From contig SVBF01000014.1 in the NCBI GenBank assembly GCA_015058945.1, forward strand, positions 89,677-153,676: DNA of 64,000 nucleotides, in the 5' to 3' direction. The stretch is from Erysipelotrichaceae bacterium. Its GTDB lineage: Bacteria; Bacillota_I; Bacilli_A; RFN20; CAG-826. Positions 1 through 7,883 of the stretch are shown piece after piece (the stretch's first letter is position 1; every line of letters begins with the position of its first letter). Both the position numbers and the translations under genes were made by a program. The notes under the pieces are model-generated. The model did not search any database and was not told the origin of the DNA. It saw only the letters and a program-made list of their open reading frames with translations.

Positions 1-1
1 C

Positions 2-178
2 AAGTCCCCAACCCGCGACTTCAACTTCATCGAGGGTATGGGTTGCGTCGGCGGATGCATCGGCGGACCTTGCGCCTTGGAGCATGAATTCCGTAATAAA
101 GGCGACATCGATAAATATGGAAAAGAAGCGAAGGAACCCACGATTTCCAGCGCAATTTCCTCGTTAAATTCCAAATAA
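2..178 (+). CDS. [FeFe]-hydrogenase-like protein, C-terminal end (partial)
   Basis: Only the last 58 codons lie in the window; the gene begins upstream of base 1. The readable part has the segment EGMGCVGGCIGGPC followed by a hydrophilic tail. In iron-only hydrogenases the conserved EGMxCxGGCxGG motif carries the last cysteines that hold the H-cluster, so this is probably a hydrogenase large-subunit C-terminal domain or a close hydrogenase-like 4Fe-4S protein. The motif has GCVGG where many classical enzymes have ACPGG. That variant is known in sensory or electron-transfer relatives, so catalytic activity cannot be judged from this end. It would fit an anaerobic fermenter. The stop codon is TAA at 176-178. 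Confidence 0.7.
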   Translation, partial: KSPTRDFNFIEGMGCVGGCIGGPCALEHEFRNKGDIDKYGKEAKEPTISSAISSLNSK

Positions 179-189
179 GCCACTATATC

Positions 190-218
190 TTTATTCCTTT
201 TTCCTCCGCAGGTAAAAT
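190..218 (+). promoter_or_regulatory. Promoter for the natAB-HAD operon (leaderless type)
   Basis: A weak -35 TTTATT at 190-195 is followed 17 bases later by a -10 TAAAAT at 213-218. The ATG at 227 lies 8 bases after the -10, so transcription should begin at or next to the start codon. Confidence 0.5.
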
Positions 219-226
219 TGTCCCGT

Positions 227-1000
227 ATGGGATCGAATGAGATTTTGATTGAAGCCAAAAACCTTACGAAGACGTTCCCTTTGTCGCGTAAGCAACAAAA
301 GGAGCGGGGTTCTTTCACAACCCATCTCACTGCGGTCGACGATCTTTCCCTCAGCCTTTCTAGCGGCAAGATCTACGCCTTGCTCGGACCGAATGGGGCG
401 GGCAAGACGACGACGCTCCGCATGCTCTCCACGCTGATCTCACCGACTGCCGGCGAGATCCTTTACCGTGGCAAACCGATCCGCGAGGATTTAAATGCCT
501 ACCGCCGCAAGGTCGGTTTCCTCACCTCTGAGTTAAAACTCGACGATTTTTTCACCCCGTCCTACACGTTTGACTACATGTCCGCGTTATATGGGATGGA
601 CCCGGAGGAAGCAAAAAAGCGAAAGAAAGAAGTCTTCGACCGCTTTGGGGTGACCCCGTTTGCTTTGACCCAAATCAAGGCGCTTTCCACCGGCATGAAG
701 CAAAAGGCGGCCCTCGCCATCTCCATCGCCCACGACCCGGAGATCATCATTTACGACGAACCGACGAACGGGCTCGACATCCTCGCGAGCCGCGACGTGG
801 AAAACTTCCTCTTCGACTTGCGCAAAGAAGGCAAAGCCATCGTGATCTCCACCCACATTTTCTCGTTAGTGGAGAAACTCGCGGACGAAGTCGGCATCAT
901 CCTTGACGGCAAGATGGTCCTCGAAGGCGCGATGGGCGAGGTCACCAAAGACGTGAACTTGGAAGAGCGTTTCTTTTCCTTGGTGGAGGATAAGCGATGA
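227..1000 (+). CDS. ABC transporter ATP-binding protein, NatA-like
   Basis: This is the ATPase of an ABC-2 type exporter (257 residues), acting on the cytoplasmic face with the permease encoded next. The Walker A motif GPNGAGKTT lies near residue 57, the signature LSTGMKQ and Walker B IIIYDEPTNGLD lie further on, and the H-loop falls in the STHIF segment. The LSTGMKQ signature and the layout resemble NatA of the NatAB sodium exporter. The substrate is not shown by sequence, so sodium is only the family example. A TTG at 218 could add three residues, but the ATG at 227 fits the -10 box at 213-218. The next gene overlaps by 4 bases (ATGA), implying coupled translation. Confidence 0.85.
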   Translation: MGSNEILIEAKNLTKTFPLSRKQQKERGSFTTHLTAVDDLSLSLSSGKIYALLGPNGAGKTTTLRMLSTLISPTAGEILYRGKPIREDLNAYRRKVGFLTSELKLDDFFTPSYTFDYMSALYGMDPEEAKKRKKEVFDRFGVTPFALTQIKALSTGMKQKAALAISIAHDPEIIIYDEPTNGLDILASRDVENFLFDLRKEGKAIVISTHIFSLVEKLADEVGIILDGKMVLEGAMGEVTKDVNLEERFFSLVEDKR

Positions 1001-2193
1001 AGAATTCCCTCACCGTCTTCAAAAAGGAAATGCGTCGGTTCTTCACTGACCCGAGGATGCTGATGGCGTTGTTTTTGCCTGGCATTTTGATCTTCGTCCT
1101 CTATTCGGTGATGGGTCGCCTCGTCAACAACGTCCTCACCTCCCCCAAAATCGAAAACACTTCCTATCGCATCGCGTACACGAATAACGCCTGCGCGGAT
1201 AAGCCGCAGCTCCTTTCCTTCTTCGACCAGTATTTGGCCCAGGCCGACGAAGAAAAGACGAACACCGTGGAGTATTATCCGGTGTCGGTCGCGGCTGTCG
1301 AGGAGAGCAAAAACAAACTCATCGCCGGCGAATATGACGTCCTCTGCGTCTTCTCCGACAATTTCGAGGCGAAGATCGATGAACCCACGGTCAACCCTCT
1401 ATCGAACTACGTCTATCTCTTCTATGACGGTTCGACCGCGAAGGGCACGCATGCCTACCAGGTCCTCTCCAGCATGGTGGACCTCACCTATAAGAATTAC
1501 GTCATCAACATCGACGCTTCGGGCAAAGCCATCCAGCCAAACCTCGCCAAGACCGACTTCACGAGCAATCGGTTGATGTCCATTCTGGTACCGATACTCA
1601 CGATGTCGATGCTTTTCTCCGCAGTCGTCTCCATCTGCCCCGACGCCGTTGCGGGCGAGAAGGAGCGCGGGACTTTGTCGGCGATGCTGCTCACGCCCAT
1701 CAAGCGCAGCGAACTCGCGTTCGGCAAGATCCTGGCTTTAACCGTCACCGCAGCCTTAAGCGGTCTGACTTCCTTCCTCGGCTTATTCGGCGGTTTGCCC
1801 GCCTTGATGAGCGGATTGAACATCACCTTCGCTCCCTCGACGATCGTCTTGCTCGCGGTGCTCATCATCACCACGTTGATCCAATTCGTATCCCTGGGGA
1901 CTTTGGTGTCCACCTTATCCAAGTCCGCCAAGGAATGCTCGAGCTACATGGCTCCGCTTATGATCGTCTCGATGGCGGCCGCGGTGTTGCCTCTAGCCTT
2001 GGACACGAGTCAACTACTCTGGTCCTTTATCCCGTTCCTTAACATCGCCGTATGCATGAATGTCCTCGTGTCGACGGGTTCGATCGGTTATCTCTTCATG
2101 GGTATCTCGATCGGCATGAACCTGCTTTTCACCGGCTTGCTCATCTTCTTCACCGCCCGCTTATTCAATTCCGAAAGGTTCATGGTTAAGTGA
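997..2193 (+). CDS. ABC-2 type permease, NatB-like
   Basis: This membrane partner of the preceding ATPase has 398 residues. It has one N-terminal membrane segment (about 23-42), a large external domain (about 45-195), then five hydrophobic segments from about 200 to 390. The sequence CPDAVAGEKERGTLSAMLLTPI, just after the second membrane segment, is the coupling motif typical of ABC-2 permeases such as NatB, where the AGEKERGT core contacts the ATPase. It overlaps natA by 4 bases and is followed after 1 base by the HAD gene, so the three probably form one transcript. The transported substrate is unknown. Confidence 0.85.
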   Translation: MKNSLTVFKKEMRRFFTDPRMLMALFLPGILIFVLYSVMGRLVNNVLTSPKIENTSYRIAYTNNACADKPQLLSFFDQYLAQADEEKTNTVEYYPVSVAAVEESKNKLIAGEYDVLCVFSDNFEAKIDEPTVNPLSNYVYLFYDGSTAKGTHAYQVLSSMVDLTYKNYVINIDASGKAIQPNLAKTDFTSNRLMSILVPILTMSMLFSAVVSICPDAVAGEKERGTLSAMLLTPIKRSELAFGKILALTVTAALSGLTSFLGLFGGLPALMSGLNITFAPSTIVLLAVLIITTLIQFVSLGTLVSTLSKSAKECSSYMAPLMIVSMAAAVLPLALDTSQLLWSFIPFLNIAVCMNVLVSTGSIGYLFMGISIGMNLLFTGLLIFFTARLFNSERFMVK

Positions 2194-2194
2194 T

Positions 2195-2875
2195 ATGATC
2201 CGTAATCTGATTTTCGATCTGGATGGGACGCTGCTCGACACCATCACCGACATCACCATCGCGATGAACCTCGCCCTAGAGGAAACGGGCTATCCATACC
2301 GTTATGATCGCGAGGGCACAAAGGCGTTGATTGGCGATGGGGCGGACGAATGCATCCGTCGCGCTTTAAAGGAAAAAGGTTCCGATTTGCGGGAATTTAA
2401 CCGCCTAAAACCCGCCTATATGCGTTTATATCGAGAGCATCAGACCGAGCATGCGGTGCCTTTTCCTGAGCTTAAGGAAACGCTGTCCGAACTTAAGAAA
2501 AAGGGTTTCCGCCTCTCCTGCGTCACGAACAAACCGGACGCCTTGGCCAAGGTCGTTTTGGAACTCAATTACGGCGAGGGGTTCTTCGACTGCATCATTG
2601 GCCAAAGCGACGCCTACCCCCGCAAGCCCGACCCCGCGACCGTCTATGCCTGCATGGAACGCTGCGGTTATGAAAAAGACGAATCCGCCTATGTCGGGGA
2701 TTCGCATGTCGATATCGCGACCGGGCATAACGCCGGATTGCCCGTCATCTTATGCAAGTGGGGCTATGAGACCGATTACGCCTCTTGTGAGGGCGATGCG
2801 GATTGTGTCGTTACTGAACCGCGGGATTTATTGATGGATCAAAAAGTGATATTGCTGTTTACCAGGGGATCGTGA
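2195..2875 (+). CDS. HAD-superfamily phosphatase, phosphoglycolate phosphatase-like
   Basis: The 226-residue protein has the full HAD set: FDLDGTLLDT at residues 7-16 with the nucleophile Asp8 and acid Asp10, a conserved Thr in SCVTNK near residue 110, Lys in PRKPDP near 149, and the GDSHVDIATGHNAG acidic loop near 168. A helical cap lies between residues 17 and 85, as in Gph and PpaX enzymes. The likely reaction is removal of phosphate from a small metabolite such as phosphoglycolate or pyrophosphate, but HAD substrates cannot be assigned from motifs. The gene starts 1 base after the permease stop and ends only 2 bases from the convergent toxin gene. Confidence 0.8.
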   Translation: MIRNLIFDLDGTLLDTITDITIAMNLALEETGYPYRYDREGTKALIGDGADECIRRALKEKGSDLREFNRLKPAYMRLYREHQTEHAVPFPELKETLSELKKKGFRLSCVTNKPDALAKVVLELNYGEGFFDCIIGQSDAYPRKPDPATVYACMERCGYEKDESAYVGDSHVDIATGHNAGLPVILCKWGYETDYASCEGDADCVVTEPRDLLMDQKVILLFTRGS

Positions 2876-2877
2876 AA

Positions 2878-3147
2878 TCAGTCATAAACATCGCGGCGGT
2901 GTCCAATTTTGATTACGAGGATTAGCAATATATTGTCTTGGATTTCGCATAACATTCGATAGTCCCCGATTCGATAACGCCATTGGCCGATTCGGCTAGC
3001 GACCAAGGGCTTCCCCGTAGCTCGCGGATCCTCACAATTCTCAAGGTGCTTTGCAATCCAGGAATCGATTAACCGAATGGTATAACGGTCGAGCTTCTTT
3101 AGTTCTTTGCGCGCTTCTTCGCTAAAACGGATTTCCCACTTCTTCAC
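2878..3147 (-). CDS. RelE/ParE-family toxin
   Basis: The 89-residue basic protein begins KKWEIRFSEEARKELKKLD and contains QWRYRIGDYRMLCEI followed by ILLILVIKIGHRRDVYD. This is the compact RelE fold, in which the Arg-rich strand and the C-terminal GHRRDVY are hallmarks. RelE members cut mRNA on the ribosome, while ParE members inhibit gyrase. The GHRRDVYD ending favours the RelE branch. It overlaps the antitoxin gene upstream by 4 bases (ATGA), the normal order for this type II system. Confidence 0.9.
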   Translation of the reverse strand: MKKWEIRFSEEARKELKKLDRYTIRLIDSWIAKHLENCEDPRATGKPLVASRIGQWRYRIGDYRMLCEIQDNILLILVIKIGHRRDVYD

Positions 3148-3368
3148 TTGAGGCCGAGCTCCTTCCGAATGTCTTCTAAGGAATAGGAGACGGGGTTCTC
3201 GTCATAACGCCTTTTTGCGGCCTCGTATTCGGCAAGGTCAAATTCATCCTCAATCTTTTCGATAAGCGCACGCTTCAATGCGTCGGAAAGGGAGACGCCA
3301 TGAAGGGCGCAATAACTACGCAACAAGGCGGCTTCATCATCGGTTAGGCGAACGGACGTTACAGACAT
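3144..3368 (-). CDS. RelB/DinJ-type antitoxin
   Basis: The 74-residue protein starts MSVTSVRLTDDEAALLRSY, a ribbon-helix-helix type N-terminus that would bind DNA, followed by an acidic helix and a C-terminal segment SYSLEDIRKELGL that should wrap the toxin. The reading frame stays open for another 48 codons upstream, but the ATG at 3368 is preceded at the right distance by a strong Shine-Dalgarno sequence GGAGGA, and the promoter lies within the longer frame. Autorepression through the palindrome at 3384-3398 is likely. Confidence 0.88.
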   Translation of the reverse strand: MSVTSVRLTDDEAALLRSYCALHGVSLSDALKRALIEKIEDEFDLAEYEAAKRRYDENPVSYSLEDIRKELGLK

Positions 3369-3383
3369 ACACAATTCCTCCGT

Positions 3384-3418
3384 GACTACATTGTAGTCGG
3401 AATTATTCTGGTTGTCTA
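3384..3418 (-). promoter_or_regulatory. relBE promoter with palindromic operator
   Basis: On the minus strand a -35 TAGACA (3413-3418) is 17 bases from a -10 TACAAT (3390-3395). The perfect inverted repeat GACTACA-T-TGTAGTC (3384-3398) covers the -10. A bound antitoxin or toxin-antitoxin complex would therefore block the polymerase. Confidence 0.75.
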
Positions 3419-3556
3419 TCGATGGTTGGTTTTCGGTGAATGGCATCGGAACGGGCTCAAACCGTGTGATAGCTGAAAAGCGAACATGATCCATCTGGTG
3501 GGAAGAAAACACAGGCCAGACGTAGAAACGTAATGATCCGAACGTCCTTTAGGGCG

Positions 3557-3585
3557 TTCTTTTCTTTCGCGCGCAGTGCTAAGAT
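3557..3585 (+). promoter_or_regulatory. cysS promoter (leaderless type)
   Basis: The -10 TAAGAT (3580-3585) lies 6 bases before the ATG at 3592. The -35 region TTCTTT at 3557-3562 is poor. No Shine-Dalgarno sequence is visible. Confidence 0.4.
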
Positions 3586-3591
3586 TTGCCC

Positions 3592-4941
3592 ATGCGAGAA
3601 GTCAGACTATTCAATTCCTACGGCAACAAGATGGAGACCTTCGTCCCGATTAAGGAAGGCGAGGTTTCGTTCTATGTCTGCGGACCTACCGTTTATAACG
3701 ATCCCCATATCGGGAATTTCCGTCCCGTCATCGTCTTCGATGCTTGGCGGCGCCTATTCGAACGCATTGGTTACAAGGTGACCTTCGTCTCCAATTACAC
3801 CGACGTCGACGACAAGATCATCAACCGCGCGAAAGAACTCGGCATCAGTGAGTCCGAACTCACCGAATCCGTCATTAAGTCCTTCGCCGGGCTGGTGGAG
3901 CAGGTCGGTTCCCGCTTGCCCGACATCACCCCGCGCCCCACGGTCTACATGAACGAGATGATTTCCTATATCGGCGACCTCGTCGATAACGGCACCGCCT
4001 ACGCCGCGCCTAACGGAGACGTCTATTTCAAAGTAGGGGCGGTGGACCATTATGGCGAGCTCTCCGGCAACACCCCCGAAGCCCTTAACGCCGGCGCGCG
4101 TATTGAAGTCAACGATGGCAAACAGTCGCCGCTGGACTTCGCCTTATGGAAAAAGACCCAAGACGGCATCAAATGGGAAACCCCCTGGAGCGAAGGACGC
4201 CCCGGTTGGCATACCGAATGCTGCGTCATGATCAACTCGATCTTCAAGGATCAGGGCGGCTATATCGACATCCACGGCGGTGGATTCGATCTGAAGTTTC
4301 CCCATCACGAAAACGAAATCGCCCAAAGTAGGGCCCATAACCATAACCAGTTGGCCCGTTATTGGCTCCATAACGGCTTCATCAACATCGATAACGAGAA
4401 GATGTCCAAGTCCTTAGGCAACGTCGTTTTGGCCAAAGACGTGGTCGCGAAATATGGCGGCCTCCCGTTCCGCCTCATGGTGCTCAACACCCATTACCGT
4501 GCCCCGTTAACCTTCACCGAGGAAACCATCGCCGAGGCGGAGAAGAACATCGCGAAGATCTCCATGGCCCTCAAAGCCACGGAAATCAAACTGCAGCTTA
4601 ACGGCGTCGAACTCTCCTCGTGCAAAGGTGATGAGGAGAACGAGTTCTTCGACGCGATGTGCGACGACCTCAATACGCCAAACGCCATCTCCGTTCTCTA
4701 CGCGGAGATCAAGGCCATGAACCAATTGCTTCGCGTGCGTGAAATCGATTTCCCCGCCCTCTCGCTCTCCTATGGCAGGGTGAGGGATTATCTTTCCACC
4801 TTGGGGCTAAACATCCCCGAAGTGATTCTCGATGCGGAAGGCAAGGCGCTTTACGCCGAATATAACCAAGCCAAGGCGAACAAGGATTTTGAGTCCTCGG
4901 ACCGCCTGCGCGCAAAATTGATCGAGAAAGGTATTTTCTAA
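3592..4941 (+). CDS. cysS: Cysteinyl-tRNA synthetase
   Basis: This class I synthetase charges tRNA-Cys. The 449-residue protein has the zinc-binding Cys in FYVCGPTVYNDPHIGN, the HIGH-type motif HIGN at about 39-42, the zinc-site segment GWHTECCVM, the HGGGFDLKFPHHENEIAQ block and the KMSKS loop in NEKMSKSLGN. Length is normal for the family. The ATG at 3592 is chosen over a TTG two codons upstream because it sits 6 bases after a -10 box. It heads the conserved cysS-rlmB-sigH gene order of Bacilli. The mrnC gene that usually follows cysS there is missing, and rlmB starts 30 bases downstream. Confidence 0.97.
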   Translation: MREVRLFNSYGNKMETFVPIKEGEVSFYVCGPTVYNDPHIGNFRPVIVFDAWRRLFERIGYKVTFVSNYTDVDDKIINRAKELGISESELTESVIKSFAGLVEQVGSRLPDITPRPTVYMNEMISYIGDLVDNGTAYAAPNGDVYFKVGAVDHYGELSGNTPEALNAGARIEVNDGKQSPLDFALWKKTQDGIKWETPWSEGRPGWHTECCVMINSIFKDQGGYIDIHGGGFDLKFPHHENEIAQSRAHNHNQLARYWLHNGFINIDNEKMSKSLGNVVLAKDVVAKYGGLPFRLMVLNTHYRAPLTFTEETIAEAEKNIAKISMALKATEIKLQLNGVELSSCKGDEENEFFDAMCDDLNTPNAISVLYAEIKAMNQLLRVREIDFPALSLSYGRVRDYLSTLGLNIPEVILDAEGKALYAEYNQAKANKDFESSDRLRAKLIEKGIF

Positions 4942-4971
4942 ACTTTCCCCGGAGGTCTTTTCAATCCCGTT

Positions 4972-5694
4972 ATGGCTGATTATTATGTTTACGGTAGGAA
5001 CGCCGTTCGTGAGTGTCTACGAGCTGGCCAAGCAAAATGCCTTCACGTGCGAAGCCGTTTTGAGCGCGATCCTTTGACCTTGGAAGCGCGTGGATTGAAC
5101 ATCGAAGTCCGCCTATGTGATGACAAAGAGCTTGACCGCTTGGCAGGTAATGCAAAGCATCAGGGTTTCGTCTGCCTTTCACGGGCGCCCGAAATGGTCT
5201 CCCTCAGGGAATTGATCACGATGGGCAAGAGCAAGGAAAACCCGTTGCTTGTCATGCTCGACGGTATCGAAGACCCCGTCAATCTCGGGGCGATACTCCG
5301 TTCTTGCGACGCTTTTGGCGTCGATGGCGTCATCATCCGCAACACCGGGAACGTAACGTTGAACTCCACGGTCGCCAAAGTGTCGACCGGGGCGGTGGCC
5401 TATGTCCCCGTATGCGGCGTGCCGAACCTTTCTCAGGCGATCTCCGAACTCAAGGATTCGGGCTATTGGGTCGTCAGCAGCGACGGTTCGGCCAAACAGG
5501 ATTACGACGAAGTCGATTATCGCGGACCCATCGTCTTGGTGGTGGGCAGCGAAGGATTCGGCATCTCCCGCCTCGTTTTGCAACGCAGCGATTTCATCGT
5601 GAAGATCCCGATGGTGGGCCACGTCAATTCCCTTAACGCCTCCGTCGCGACCGGCGTATTGCTCTCTCACATCCATCTCGCCCGCAGCAAATAA
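4972..5694 (+). CDS. rlmB: 23S rRNA 2'-O-ribose methyltransferase (RlmB/TrmH family)
   Basis: This SpoU-class SPOUT methyltransferase (240 residues) would methylate a guanosine ribose in the peptidyl-transferase region of 23S rRNA. It has the N-terminal substrate-binding domain beginning YYVYGRNAVRECLRAG, motif 1 DPVNLGAILRSCDAFG, motif 2 VLVVGSEGFGISRLV, and motif 3 GHVNSLNASVATGVLL, which form the knotted AdoMet site. A GGAGG lies upstream but 16 bases from the ATG, farther than usual. No other in-frame start is available, so the start is fairly safe. The position between cysS and the sigma gene matches Bacillus. Confidence 0.95.
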   Translation: MADYYVYGRNAVRECLRAGQAKCLHVRSRFERDPLTLEARGLNIEVRLCDDKELDRLAGNAKHQGFVCLSRAPEMVSLRELITMGKSKENPLLVMLDGIEDPVNLGAILRSCDAFGVDGVIIRNTGNVTLNSTVAKVSTGAVAYVPVCGVPNLSQAISELKDSGYWVVSSDGSAKQDYDEVDYRGPIVLVVGSEGFGISRLVLQRSDFIVKIPMVGHVNSLNASVATGVLLSHIHLARSK

Positions 5695-5709
5695 GCAAAC
5701 ATAAAAACC

Positions 5710-6390
5710 ATGAACATAAATGAACTCAGCGACGAGGAGCTGGTGCTTTCGATTCGCCTTGGCGACCCCACGGCGTATCAAACACTCACCGCGCGCTTCT
5801 TCGCCATGCGCCTTTACTCGGGTAGGGTGGCCGCCCCGCAATGGATGACCATCCTCGACACCTGGAGGTTCAACGAAGTCTTCTTCACCTCCTTTCTGCG
5901 CACCGTCGACACGTTCGCGTTCCGCGGCGTGCGCTTCCTCACCTATTATTACCGCATCCTCGCGCGTGAAATGGCCCACGCCGGCGCGAAGGTGCTGCGC
6001 GATCAGGAGAGGTTTCGTTCCCTCGATGACGTCGTCTCTTCCTCCGATACCGGCACCTATACCCTGAACGACGTCGTCGGCTCGACGGAGGTTTTGGACG
6101 ACCCCGCCGCCTTCTTCCGTTACGCGGAATCGCTCGACAAAATCGGCCGATTGCCCCGCGGCATGACTTCCGCCGACCTGCGCGTCATCCGCCTAAGGCA
6201 GCAGGGCTACACCGTCCGTGAGATCGTCGAGACGACGAAGATATCCACGGGAAAAGCCCGTTACGCCATCCGGCGATACGTCAATTGGGCGGTGAAGATC
6301 TTCGCCAAAGTCTATGATCTCGACGAAGCTGGGCAACAGGCGAAAAGAAAACTCCTCGAATCCCGCCTGAAGGCGACATCAGAGGAGTAG
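5710..6390 (+). CDS. Divergent RNA polymerase sigma factor, SigH-like by position
   Basis: The 226-residue protein begins NINELSDEELVLSIRLGD, the usual opening of SigH-type sigma-70 factors. A region-2-like stretch (about 55-100) contains FFTSFLRTVDTFAFRGVRFLTYYY where core binding and promoter opening would occur, and a C-terminal helix-turn-helix (about 155-195) reads LRVIRLRQQGYTVREIVETTKIS. It sits exactly where sigH lies in Bacillus (rlmB-sigH-rpmG). Region 2 is poorly conserved, so it may be a specialised or degenerate sigma factor. No Shine-Dalgarno sequence is visible in the 15-base gap after rlmB. Confidence 0.65.
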   Translation: MNINELSDEELVLSIRLGDPTAYQTLTARFFAMRLYSGRVAAPQWMTILDTWRFNEVFFTSFLRTVDTFAFRGVRFLTYYYRILAREMAHAGAKVLRDQERFRSLDDVVSSSDTGTYTLNDVVGSTEVLDDPAAFFRYAESLDKIGRLPRGMTSADLRVIRLRQQGYTVREIVETTKISTGKARYAIRRYVNWAVKIFAKVYDLDEAGQQAKRKLLESRLKATSEE

Positions 6391-6486
6391 GGGAGACCCT
6401 AAGTTCATCCAAGGCTATCGCTCCATCCTTCCGGAACCCGGAAAAGAGCGAACGAACACATATTTAGATTATTAGTTAGGAGTCAC

Positions 6487-7152
6487 ATATCCACGGAATT
6501 CAAAGATGAACTAAAGGCGAAACGCCTTGCGATGGGACTCACGCAAAAGGAGATGGCCGAAAAGTTGGGCATCTCCTTTGCCACCGTTAACCGATTGGAG
6601 AGCGGAAGGTTCAAGCCGAGTGCCGATACCATTCAAAGGTTTCGTTCCCTTGATTCTTTTGCCAATTCCTCAGGCAAAAGCGCGAACGTGCTCGATGACC
6701 TTTCATCCATTGTCGAAGAGTCGAGAAACGCCGCGATACGCGCAGTCAATATAACATTGTTACAAAGGAACTATCTTCTTGGTAAACGCATATCCGAGGA
6801 GATACTTAAGGAGGAAAGAGCTGATTACGGAGAGGAAATTATTTCGAATTTATCGAAGTTTTTGACGGAAAAATATGGCAGGGGCTTTGAGCGATCCTCC
6901 CTGTATTACTACCTTCAGTTTTACCGCGAGTACCCAAACATTTTCGACTCAGTGAGTGGAAAATCTTTCCTCTCCTGGACTCACTACAGGGCGCTTTTGG
7001 GCGTCGATGACGAGCTCGCTCGTTCCTATTACGAGAAGGAGGCCATTACGTCCGGGTGGAGCGTGAGACAATTGCAACGAGCCATCTATAGCCAATCTTA
7101 TGAGAGAATCGCTCGAATGCCTTGGCGATCTTCGTGCAGTCTCTGCTTTTGA
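6487..7152 (+). pseudogene. Decayed HTH-DUF1016 (YhcG-type nuclease) gene
   Basis: An XRE helix-turn-helix (GLTQKEMAEKLGISFATVNRLESG) leads into the DUF1016 N-terminal helical domain, with SNLSKFLTEKYGRGFERSSLYYYLQFYREYP as its recognisable core. Full YhcG-like proteins continue into a PDDEXK nuclease domain, which is absent here: the frame ends soon after AIYSQSYERIAR with an unrelated tail. At the 5' end the expected start is ATA at 6487, read as STEFKDELKAKRLAMG and preceded by TTAGGAG at 6476-6482. The first in-frame ATG, at 6532, falls inside the HTH. Loss of both ends indicates a dead gene. It interrupts the sigma-to-ribosomal-protein gene order and has lower GC than its neighbours. Confidence 0.7.
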
Positions 7153-7183
7153 TGGCCTTTTTCAGATTTTTTTCTGCGTCCAT
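7098..7183 (-). pseudogene. Possible 5' remnant of a small sigma-like gene
   Basis: On the minus strand an ATG at 7181-7183 opens a frame starting MDAEKNLKKAIKSRDCTKIA and continuing KAFERFSHK, which resembles the first residues of small ECF-like sigma proteins. It then runs into the truncated end of the DUF1016 gene. It may mark the deletion junction that shortened both genes. It is short, and the assignment is tentative. Confidence 0.25.
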
Positions 7184-7285
7184 CGTTCTGAAATTTTGGG
7201 CCCTAAGTAATTAGGTGTCCATATCCGCGAAAAACCGCGAATTATTTTTTCTTTTCGTACTCCCTAACGGGAAACTGGCTAAGTG

Positions 7286-7322
7286 CGACAAAAAAGGCGA
7301 GCCGCGTGACTCGCCTTTGTCG
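7286..7322 (-). terminator. Rho-independent terminator of rpmG-secE-nusG
   Basis: Read on the minus strand, GGCGAG and CTCGCC pair around an 8-base loop and are followed by TTTTTT. It begins 7 bases after the nusG stop. Confidence 0.85.
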
Positions 7323-7328
7323 TCAGGA

Positions 7329-7883
7329 TTAGAGCTTTTCGATTTCCGAGAAGTCGACGTCGACGGGGGTGGAACGTCCGAAGAAGACGGTTTCGACGCG
7401 GCAGGCACCGGTCTCTTTGTCGATCGAGGTGATCTTACCTTCGGTCCCTTCGAGAGGCCCATGGATGATGCGGACGGAATCGCCGACGGAGTAGCGGTCG
7501 TACATGGAATCGTCGACCCAACCCATCCTCTTCAAGACGGGCTCGATTTCCTCGCGCGTGACCGGGGTAGGCATCTGACCGCCACCGCCGGAACCGGCGA
7601 TACCGGTGACGCCCGGAGTGTTACGGACGATGTACCAGGATTGGTGCGTCATGATCATCTCGACGAAGATATAGCCGGGATAGAGGTTGACCATCTTGGT
7701 CTTGCCGGTGGGGAGCCCGTCTTTCAGCACGGGTTGTTCCTGCTCGGCCACGAGGATGCGGAGGATGAGGTCCTGCATACCCATGGACTGGATACGCTTC
7801 CTCAGGTTATCCGCGGTTTTGGATTCGTGTTGGGAATAGGTATTGATGATATACCACTGTTTTTCACCTAATTGAGTTGGCAT
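7329..7883 (-). CDS. nusG: Transcription termination/antitermination factor NusG
   Basis: NusG binds the clamp of elongating RNA polymerase and links it to ribosomes or Rho. The 184-residue protein has the NGN domain (about 8-115: KQWYIINTYSQHESKTADNL, then YPGYIFVEMIMTHQSWYIVRNTPGVTGI) and a C-terminal KOW domain (about 130-184: YSVGDSVRIIHGPLEGTEGKI). Length is normal. Its ATG overlaps the secE stop by one base (TAATG). The secE-nusG pair is universal, but here it runs opposite to the flanking ribosomal genes. Confidence 0.97.
   Translation of the reverse strand: MPTQLGEKQWYIINTYSQHESKTADNLRKRIQSMGMQDLILRILVAEQEQPVLKDGLPTGKTKMVNLYPGYIFVEMIMTHQSWYIVRNTPGVTGIAGSGGGGQMPTPVTREEIEPVLKRMGWVDDSMYDRYSVGDSVRIIHGPLEGTEGKITSIDKETGACRVETVFFGRSTPVDVDFSEIEKL

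Noticed and set aside
6427..6455. TTCCGG/CCGGAA hairpin after the sigma gene as a terminator
   Set aside because: The stem is perfect but no T tract follows; it may be a scar of an old insertion.
7215..7871. 218-codon plus-strand frame over nusG
   Set aside because: It is an antisense shadow of nusG with the typical Asp/Gly-rich composition and no ribosome site.
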